The notes beneath the pieces were generated by a model. That model was not told the origin of the DNA. It saw nothing but the letters and a program-made list of their open reading frames with translations, and did no database searches. From Dromiciops gliroides (lineage: Eukaryota; Chordata; Mammalia; Microbiotheria; Microbiotheriidae), in the NCBI RefSeq assembly GCF_019393635.1, contig NC_057863.1:639740306-639804305 (forward strand): 64,000 nt of DNA, given 5' to 3'. A program made the position numbers and the translations under genes. Below, one piece after another: positions 54,801 through 64,000 of the stretch (position 1 is the stretch's first letter; each line of letters starts with the position of its first letter).

Positions 54801-54864
54801 ACATTCCCCAGCATGTTCTAGGTGTGGGACAGTGTGAAAATAGCCAATCTGTTCAACTCCATGA

Positions 54865-55960
54865 GCACATAGTTTTCCAGGCATTGTTCCAGGTGCAGGG
54901 AAATGAAACCATCCCTGACTTCAAGAAGTTTGCATTTAAATGGATGGAAACACACGTTCACAGGTCAATAAACACAAAAAGTCCACAAGATAAATAAACA
55001 TATAGCAATTTCAGGCAGAGGAAGAGCAGTACCAATTTAGGGGAAGCAGGAAAGCTTCTGAGAAAGAAAGGTACTTGGGCTGAGCCTTGAAAGGAGATGA
55101 TGCAAAGGAAAGAAGGGAGGAGATGGACTGTTGGATATGGGGAAGATGGAGTGGGTTAGTTTGTCTGGAACCAAGAGAACATGATGGGGGTTAATATGAA
55201 ATTAATCTGGAAAAATAGGTTGGTGCCCTATTGAGAAGAACTTTAAATGACAAAGGCACTCATAATTTTTTCCTCTGGTGGCAATAGAGAGCCATTGAGA
55301 CTTCTTGAGGAAGGCAATGACATGGTTAGATATTTGTTTCAGGCTTCTGAGTGGAGGATGGATAAAAATGAGGGGGGATGGGGGCGGCTAGGTGGTGCAG
55401 TGGATAAAGCACTGGCCCTGGATTCAGGAGGACCTGAGTTCAAATCCAGCCTCAGACACTTGACACTTACTAGCTGTGTGACCCTGGGCAAGTCACTTAA
55501 CCCCCATTGCCCCGAAAAAAAACCCCCAAAACCCCGCCCCCCCCAAAATGAGGGGGATGTTGGGGGCAGGGAATACCAATAGTATGGTTGAGAGGTGACA
55601 AGGGCCTGAATAAAGTAGACTTGTGGTCATGTGAAGAGTAATGGATGTGAGAGATGTCATGGAAATAGAGTTGGCAATTGATTGGCTGTGGAGGACAAGA
55701 TATTGAACTCCTAGGTGCTGATCTTGGGTGGCTGGATGGAAAATGGTGCCCATGACAGAAACAGGAAAGTGAGGAAGTAAAAAGGGTTGGAATGTTGGTG
55801 GTGGGGGGGACAGGGAATAGCACAGGAGATGAGTTCCATTTTGGGCTAGTTATGTTTGAGATGCCTATGGTACATCTAGGTCATGCTGAACAAGGAATTG
55901 GCGGCATGTGATTGGAGCTCAGGAGAGAGATGAGGGCTGGATATATCAAACTGGGAGTCC
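54865..55960 (-). mobile_element. Long L2 relic, antisense, split by a SINE
   Basis: CCAGGCATTGTTCCAGGTGCAGGG..AGCCTTGAAAGGAGATG..GGTGGCAATAGAGAGCCATTGAGAC..GAGATGAGTTCCATTTTGGGC..TTTGAGATGCCTATGGTACATC parallels the L2 copy at 18158-19990. Confidence 0.75.
55382..55535 (+). mobile_element. CORE-SINE in L2
   Basis: GGCGGC head variant; flanks AAAATGAGGGGGGAT/AAAATGAGGGGGAT. Confidence 0.92.
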
Positions 55961-56104
55961 TAGAGACAGACCTGATGTTTTCCATCACTGCACATGTATA
56001 AACTATATCAGATTGCTTTCCTTCTCAGTGGGAGGGGGGGAGGGAAGTGAGGGAAAGCATTCAGGAGTCAAAAATTTTAAAAATAAATGTTAAAAAATAT
56101 TTTT

Positions 56105-56232
56105 GTGGATAAAGCACTGGCCTTGGATTCAGGAGGACCTGAGTTCAAATCCAGCTTCAGACACTTGACACTTAACTAGCTGTGTGACCCTGGGGAAGTC
56201 ACTTAACCCTCATTGCCCTGCAAAAAAAAAAT
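56105..56232 (+). mobile_element. CORE-SINE, 5'-truncated
   Basis: Begins at GTGGATAAAGCACTGG, lacking the first ~20 bases of the head; A tail. Confidence 0.88.
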
Positions 56233-56319
56233 TATTTTCCCCGTAATTGGAAAAAAACTAGAAAGAATTGATTGTTCAATCCATGGGAGTGGAGGAGTTT
56301 ACTAAGAGAACATACACAG

Positions 56320-56456
56320 GGGCAGCAGTGGATAAAGCACCTGCCCTGGATTCAGGAGGACTTGAGTTCAAATCCGGCCTTGGAACTTGACACTTACTAG
56401 CTGTGTGACTCCGGGCAAGTCACTTAACCTCAATTGCCTCACCAAAAAAAAAAAAA
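56320..56456 (+). mobile_element. CORE-SINE with 10-base head deletion
   Basis: Reads GGGGCAGCAGTGGATAAAG (CTAGGTGGCG lost). Flanks AGAGAACATACACAG/AGATAACATACACAG. Confidence 0.92.
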
Positions 56457-56479
56457 GATAACATACACAGAGAGAATAA

Positions 56480-56815
56480 GGTCCAGCTCTACCAATGGGA
56501 GGAAGTATAGGACAGTGCTGGCTTCAAATCCTGGCTGTGTGACCTTGGGTGACTTACCTGCCCTCTCTAGTGACTTTGTTTTTACATCTGTAAGATGAGG
56601 GAGTTGGATTGGATAACCTCTGAGGTCATTTCCTACTGAGGTCTTTGGTCCCATTCTTAATGAAAGAGATGGCAACACAACCAGGGCAACTTCTGAAGTG
56701 ATGAGTCCTGGACCAGGGATCAGGAGATTAGGGTTTAAAACCCTGCTATGTGTGTGTGACCTTGGGCAATGCTGAGTCTTAGTTTCCCCACAAATAAAAT
56801 GAATATGATGATACA
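56480..56815 (+). mobile_element. Two MIR-type relics
   Basis: GTGTGACCTTGGGTGACTTACC..ACATCTGTAAGATGAGGGAG at 56480-56645, then GTGTGTGACCTTGGGCAATGC..TTAGTTTCCCCACAAATAAAATG at 56690-56815. Confidence 0.72.
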
Positions 56816-56955
56816 TGGGGCAGTTAGGTGGCACAGTGGATAAAGCACCGGCCCTGGATTCAGGAGGACCTGAGTTCAAATGTGGCCTCAGACACTTGAC
56901 AATAACTAGCTGTGTGACCCTGGACAAGTCACTTAACCCTCATTACATGTCCTGC
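56816..56955 (+). mobile_element. CORE-SINE without poly(A)
   Basis: Full head and CORE, ending CTCATTACATGTCC. Confidence 0.88.
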
Positions 56956-57329
56956 CTTCCCCAAGATATTGCTTTATAAACTGTGAAGCTACTTCCTCTT
57001 TGTAGAGGTGGGCGGACTATGGGGGTGGAATACTGTGCATGCTGTCAGATGTGACTGGTGTATTGATTAGTTTTGCTGAATTTTTTTGTTCCATTCTCTT
57101 TCTTTTTAATAATCTTTGTTACAAAATGTGGCTCACTACATGGGGGGGGGCGGAGAGGGATATATTCAGAAATGAAAGTGATAGAAAAATGTGGACAAAG
57201 GGCTAGGGACCTGGCCTGTGAATTCATTGGGTCTGAGAAACTTCTTGGTGAAGAAACTCCCTTTAGCAATGTAGGACTGCAAGTCTCTGCAACTCAAGTC
57301 TTAGAGAGCTGCCCGGCAGCATAGAGAGT

Positions 57330-57500
57330 TAAGTGATCTGTCCTGTCAGGTGGGACCTGAATCCAGGCCTTTCTGCCTTCAGGGCAGCTCTATCATACTG
57401 TACTGCTCCTCATAAAAACAAAATCTCCATCTATTTTTAAAAATAACATTTAAATTAAATTTAATTTAATTTAAATTAAACAAGTTGTTATTGTTGTTGT
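57330..57500. other. MIR remnant and A/T-rich (TTTAA)n run
   Basis: 57335-57415 antisense MIR-like (GGGACCTGAATCCAGGCC). 57437-57480 consists of ATTTAAATTAAA units. Confidence 0.6.
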
Positions 57501-58825
57501 TGGTGGTGGTTGTTTCCAAGAGCTGGTGTTATTGTTGATGATCTGACATTAGGAAATCACTCAGAATCCCCTTGGGAGCCTAGAATGGTTGTTGACAGTG
57601 GTGGGAGGGGAAATGCTGTGTTCTGTGTCTGGAGCCCAGACCAGACCGGGCCATGGCCTGGAGAATCCCCAGTTGGGGGGGATAGGAATGTGTCAAAGTT
57701 AAAAGCTCCTTTCCCCTCCCCTAGGAGAACTGGGAAGCTCAGGCAGAGAGAGAGAAGAGGCCAAGCCAAGCCAGGCCAGGCCTGCTAGGCCCAAAGGGTG
57801 AAGCTTAATCCTCCTTAGGGGAGTAGGGGGAGGAGTGGGCACCCTGGGGAAATGAGAAGCCAGAATAGCATGTCCCTGCTTGTCCCTGCCATAACACCCT
57901 TCCTGTGATTGTTCCTGGAGGAGCCCCTTCGGTCTGTTGGTAAGCCTTAGCTCAAGCCAGCAGGAGAGCTGGTTGTCAGGATCTCCCTGGGGACCTCCCT
58001 CCTGTTGTCCGGTAAACAACACTGCAGTGAGGTGGGGTGGGGGGAGGGAGGCGGTAAGATCCACAGCCCCAAGTGGCCTTCCTCGGCCTCCTATTACCTA
58101 CAGTTCTCCTTAGCTCTGAATTGTCACGGGCATCTTCGGCCTTCCTGGGAATCCCAGCCCTGCCCAGAAACCTCAGGACCAGGAGGAAGGACCTTCCCCA
58201 GACAGTCTGGAACAACTTGGACCACCCATGGAGAGGGAAAGTCAACCAGCCATGAGAAGCCCTGGACTGTGGGCTCTTCAGCCTTGGAGGGTGACACAAA
58301 CAGCCCGAGGTGGGGGGAGGGGAGTGGGGAAAGGGCTAGGACAACGAGGCCCCACCCACTTCCCCAGTCTGGAGAGTTAAATCCCTGTGGGCCTTGAGTT
58401 CCATTGTCTACGCTCCCTCAAACCCTGCGCTTATTCTCTCCTTTGGGTGAAGGTGGGTGACTGCATCTGTCCTCTTCTCCACCAAGATCCATTGGTGAGA
58501 TGACCAGACTAGGACCAGGGTTAAGGTTTAGAGTGAGTCCAGGGTCAGAACTCCATTTGGGTTGAGACCAAGCCAAGTCGATGGTGGAGAATGAGGGCTT
58601 AGGTCTGGGACTGGAGTTTGGGGTACAATCTCGCAGGGTTTAGGGAGCCAATCTGGGGGTGAGTTTGGATCAGCTTATGTCTGGAGACAGGGGGAGCCAG
58701 CCTATAAGTTTCATTTTTTGTCCTTGCCTTCCTCAGTGCCCCGGGCACATAGTAGGTCCTTGATAAGTTCTTGGTGAGTGATTGACAGGTGGGTCCTGTT
58801 GAAACCTCAACTCTTGTGTCTTCAG
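57501..58825. other. 5' flank of ANKRD65
   Basis: Mostly unique, moderately GC-rich, with an L2 3' end at 58690-58790 (GGGCACATAGTAGGTCCTTGATAAG). The promoter and any non-coding first exon should be here, but I cannot place them. Confidence 0.45.
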
Positions 58826-58867
58826 TCTAGGAGCAGAGAGAATTGAGGCTGACTGGGCAGGCACTGG

Positions 58868-59045
58868 ATGGTCCTAGAGATGGGGGACACAAGGGGCCCA
58901 GGAAGGGGAGGGAAAGAAGCGGCCTCTGAGCCTCCTTCCTGTCCCAAGGGCTGGGGTCAAGGCCAAGTGGATCAAGGGGCCATATGAGAGGTCGGCTGGG
59001 CCTGATGAAGCAGTTGCTGAGGCAGGGGGCCTGCATCAATGAGAG
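58868..59045 (+). CDS. ANKRD65: ANKRD65 first coding exon, with one frame slip
   Basis: Opens at ATG 58868 (MVLEMGDTRGPGRGG), runs through PSCPKGWGQ and AIW and ends LGLMKQLLRQGACINE at donor AG/GTGAGC (59045/59046), phase 2. The end matches the human ANKRD65 segment preceding its first full ankyrin repeat (QLLRQGAxxxER), and the codon split with the next exon gives [15 protein letters not shown] possible acceptor (TGTGTCTTCAG, ending 58825) suggests a non-coding exon upstream. One base, probably a G of TGG, is missing near 58986, leaving an apparent stop TGA in ATATGAGAGG. The start is less certain than the 3' end because the N-terminus is poorly conserved. Confidence 0.75.
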
Positions 59046-59284
59046 GTGAGCATCCCCTTCAAAGCCCTACCCCAAGTGCCCTAGCATGGGAGACCTGGGG
59101 TTTCCGGCTTCCCTTTGGGTCTGACTTTCTATGAAGGGCATTAGCACACCTATTATCCATAAGGACCCCACAAAGAAGCACAGCCGAAACACACAGTCCC
59201 ACACAAAGGTGTATCATATCCCACACAGGGTTACAAAGTGACTATAGGCAGCCAAAGGGGCCGAGGAAATCTCACTAGATGGAA

Positions 59285-59400
59285 AGTCCTCATCTCTTTG
59301 TCACTTATTCAGCTCTGTGACCTTGGACAAGTCCCGACCTCTCTGGTCTCCTCAGTCTACAAAATCTGAACAATAGTAATATCTCTCCTGCCTCCTATTC
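59285..59400 (+). mobile_element. MIR fragment
   Basis: CTCTGTGACCTTGGACAAGTCCCGACC..CTACAAAATCTGAACAATAGTAATATCTC; in ANKRD65 intron 1. Confidence 0.7.
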
Positions 59401-59545
59401 AAGGTCTATCCCCCTCCCCATCTCCCATCATTCTCCAAGGTACTTCAGCCAAATTGGATCAGTCTACATTCTCTGAATACAAGCCTATAACTATAGCAAC
59501 AAGAGATACAGATGATTTCTGAGACTTCTTCTAGTTTTGATGCTA

Positions 59546-60000
59546 GGAAGGAAGGAAGGGAGAAAAGAAGGAAGGGAGGAAGGAAGGAAGGAAGGAAGGA
59601 AGGAAGGAAGGAAGGAAGGAAGGAAGGAAGGAAGGAAGGAAGGAAGGAAGGAAGGAAGGAAAGAAGAAAGGAAGGAAAGGAGGAAAGAAGAAAGGAAGGA
59701 AAGGAGGAAGGAAGGGATGGGGAAGGAAGGAGGAAAAGAAGAGAAGAAAGAAGGAAGGAAGGAAAAGAATGGAAGAAGGAAGGGAGGGAGGGGGGAGGAA
59801 GGGAGAAAGGAAGGGAAGGAGGAAGGAAGGAAGGAAAGAAGAAAGGAAGGAAAGGAGGAAGGAAGGGATGGGGAAGGAAGGAAGAAAAGAAGAGAAGAAA
59901 GAAGGAAGGAAGGAAAAGAATGGAAGAAGGAAGGGAGGGAGGGGGGAGGAAGGGAGAAAGGAAGGGAAGGAGGAAGAAAGAAGGAAGGAAAAGTGAATGA
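59546..60000 (+). repeat. 450 bp (GGAA)n array with a 151 bp internal duplication, ANKRD65 intron 1
   Basis: Pure GGAA/GGGAA/GAAA units in the first ANKRD65 intron. A non-uniform segment containing GGATGGGG (59716, 59867) and AAGAATGG (59767, 59918) recurs at exactly 151 bases with about one difference. The apparent Lys/Glu/Gly/Arg frames are not genes. Confidence 0.95.
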
Positions 60001-60173
60001 AGAGTGAGAGGGGATCAGATGAGGAAAAGTTTAAGATTTAGGGGGAAATGGGTCTGTTCCTGCAGAGGTCGGAGATGGCAGGTTATTTTCAAAGATTCCT
60101 ATAGTCTGTATGTATCACCTCCACCCACATACATCCTAGAAAACAGGGAAGGATGAATGAGAAAAAGAAGTGA

Positions 60174-61595
<1,422 letters not shown>

Positions 61596-61599
61596 GGCG

Positions 61600-61905
61600 A
61601 TCAAGAAAGTACCTACAAAGGTACTCAGCACCTGGGTTAGGTGTTCCCAGATTCAAAAGACGAAAACGAACCGGTGCCTGCCCCCCCAGACAGGTTAAAT
61701 TCTGCTAAGGGAGACAATATGTGCTTATCTGAGTAGCTACAAGGACATCTTGGGCAGGGACGTCACCGCTCCTGGAGGCCTCAGTTAGGAACTTTTCCAG
61801 GAGGGGACATGTGAGCTAAGGCTTGAAGGAATCAGTGGGTGAAGCTGAAGGGTCTCCCGGCAGGGGGCCAGTCAATGGAGGATGTTGGTACCTGACCTGT
61901 AACCA
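61600..61905 (-). mobile_element. L2 fragment
   Basis: GGTACTCAGCACCTGGGTTAGG..CTGCTAAGGGAGACAATATGTGC..GGGACATGTGAGCTAAGGCTTGAAGG; antisense L2. Confidence 0.72.
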
Positions 61906-62094
61906 GGGCATCTGTGCACATACAATATTTAAGGTCTAGGGATTTAGCTAGAATGATTTCCTCACAGCAGAAGCAGTAGCAGCCAGCTGCAGGAGGGATC
62001 CAAGGCTAAGGGATCAGAGTCTATTTCCCCTCACTAGCCTTCACACCTCTGTGTGCCTAGGCCTGTGCTAGTCATATCTGGGAGGGAAAGAAGG

Positions 62095-62205
62095 CTGTTT
62101 CAGGTAGTACAATGAAAAGAGAACACTCATTTTGGAGGCAGGAGGGCCAGGCTTCAAGACTCTGACCTGACAGTGTGACTTTGGGTAAATCATTCAATGT
62201 TTAAT
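62095..62205 (+). mobile_element. MIR-like fragment
   Basis: GGTAGTACAATGAAAAGAGAACACTC..GTGTGACTTTGGGTAAATCATTCAA. Confidence 0.62.
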
Positions 62206-62259
62206 TAAGGATTCCTGGATTGGGCAGTAAGGAAGATACAAATTTGACATCCTGTCACA

Positions 62260-62342
62260 GTGTTGTGTGTGTGTGTGGTGTGTGTGTGTGTGTGACTGTT
62301 GTGTCCTGTGTCTGTGTCGGTGTCTGTGTCTGTGTCAATAAA
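62260..62342 (+). repeat. (GT)n / (GTGTCT)n microsatellite
   Basis: GTGTGTGT runs, then GTGTCTGTGTC units, in ANKRD65 intron 2. Confidence 0.92.
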
Positions 62343-62449
62343 TAGATACAAATAGATCATTCTTAACTTACTGATAAAGGAACACAGGAAAGATTCGATT
62401 ACAAGAGTATTTCTGTGAAAATCATTACGGACTAGGGGATGGGAAAGCT

Positions 62450-62645
62450 TTGTGGACAAGATGTACTAGAGGTGAAGTTAAAGGATAGGTATGGAATTCA
62501 GACGGGCAAAGGTTGAGAGGAAAGAAGCAGAAGGGCCTACCAGGGCAGAGGGAACTGTTTGAACAAAAGCCCGGAGGCAGGAAAGTACAGGACTTTGTGG
62601 CAACCAGAATCCACTTGGCCAGCAGAGTTTGTGTAAGGAAGGAAT
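62450..62645 (-). mobile_element. L2 fragment
   Basis: CAGGGCAGAGGGAACTGTTTGAACAAAAGCCCGGAGGCAGGAAAG; antisense L2. Confidence 0.7.
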
Positions 62646-62744
62646 AAAAGAGAGAGCTGAAAGTCAGGGGGCATCAGAGGGTTAACTTAGGGCAGTTTCC
62701 TCGTCTCTACAATGGTGGTACTATTGTGCCCAAGGCTGCCCTCT

Positions 62745-62870
62745 AGGTTGTTTGTCTGAGGTCCTTCCCTAATAGAATGTAAGTCTCTCAGGGCAGGGGC
62801 TGTTTTGTCTCTGTACCGCCTTTCTTCAATCTAGCATGTAAGTAGGTGCTTACAAATGCTGCGAAAGTTA
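62745..62870 (+). mobile_element. L2 3' end fragment
   Basis: TAGAATGTAAGTCTCTCAGGGCAGGGGCTGTTTTGTC..GTAAGTAGGTGCTTACAAATGC. Confidence 0.72.
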
Positions 62871-63124
62871 AATTAAGTTTGTAGACCTTAAAGTATAGGG
62901 GAACATAAACCATCAGCACCATCCTCCTGCCACCATTCTTCTCATCTCTGCCCTTGGAGAGTTCCCACTTTGGGTGGTAATCTGAGTCAGGTGAAACAAC
63001 AGAGACAACACCTGGCAGGATGTGATTAAAGGCTGAGTAATTGGTATCAGGTGTCCAAAGGCGGGGAGGGAGCGAGGGAGCTATGTGGGCTGGAGGAATC
63101 AGGAAAGGAATGTGAGGATTTAGA

Positions 63125-63235
63125 GTGGGCAGGCAGGTTAGAGACTTGTCCAAGGTCACACAGATGGTCAATGGTGAGTCATAATTTGCACCCTGGTCTC
63201 CTGCCTCCTACTTTCTCTAATTCTGGTCCGGAGAG
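63125..63235 (-). mobile_element. MIR fragment
   Basis: GACTTGTCCAAGGTCACACAGATGGTCAATG..TTTGCACCCTGG; antisense MIR CORE. Confidence 0.7.
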
Positions 63236-63489
63236 AATAGGACTCTACGATGTTCTTGTTTGTTATTCTTGGGGGGGGGGGGCGCCATTGCTTTAAGGAG
63301 CAGGTGGATCTGAGAAGATATTGGGTCTCTCCCAGACAAGGCTAGGGGTTCTTGAGAAAGATGAGCCTGCTGTGTGTTCTTCCTGGGAATGAACAAGCTG
63401 AAATGGAGTTTGGAAAGACTAGCTCTCAGCCCCATGCCCCCTCTCTATGCTTTCCCACAAAGGCCACCCAGTCTCCTTCCTGTCCCCAG

Positions 63490-63990
<501 letters not shown>

Positions 63991-64000
63991 GACCTAGTTT

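Noticed and set aside
59512-60007. Lys/Glu/Gly/Arg frames of about 160 codons
   Set aside because: Translation of the GGAA array.

Overview
This window is marsupial nuclear DNA. About 46 copies of a tRNA-headed CORE-SINE (WSINE1/MAR1-like, with GGCAGCTAGGTGGCGCAGTGG head and GTTCAAATCC B box) lie on both strands, together with marsupial-type L1 3' ends, SINEs with an RTE (BovB-like) tail, and many L2, MIR and CR1/L3 relics. Family names come from memory of the sequence patterns; no database search was run.

Three host genes can be read from exon homology and splice signals. VWA1 is on the minus strand: exon 1 (signal peptide) at 5183-5252 and exon 2 (VWA domain) at 740-1281; its FN3 exon should lie left of base 1. 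TMEM88B is on the minus strand: exons at 44962-45198 (or 45232) and 42617-42904, with a poly(A) signal at 41803-41808. ANKRD65 is on the plus strand: exons at 58868-59045, 60275-60824 and 63490-63990. The order and relative strands (ANKRD65 opposite to TMEM88B and VWA1) match human 1p36.33 as I remember it, but insertions have stretched the interval.

Layout: 1-6100 VWA1 exons, a 3.9 kb intron with a huge purine tract, and a CpG-rich promoter with an 11-unit CAG/CTG run; 6100-41780 intergenic DNA made of nested L2, L1 and SINE insertions, two solo LTRs of one ERV family, microsatellites and some repeat-poor GC-rich stretches; 41780-45240 TMEM88B; 45240-58820 intergenic repeats; 58820-64000 ANKRD65, whose first intron holds a 450 bp GGAA array.

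The genes are not an operon or pathway. VWA1 is an extracellular-matrix protein. TMEM88B is a two-pass membrane protein related to the Wnt/Dishevelled regulator TMEM88. ANKRD65 is an ankyrin-repeat protein of unknown role. VWA1 exon 2 and ANKRD65 exons 1 and 3 carry single-base frame slips, mostly in homopolymers, which look more like consensus errors than gene decay. I found no new gene system. The most interesting material is the modular SINE tails, the datable insertion nests, and the repeats close to VWA1 and inside ANKRD65.
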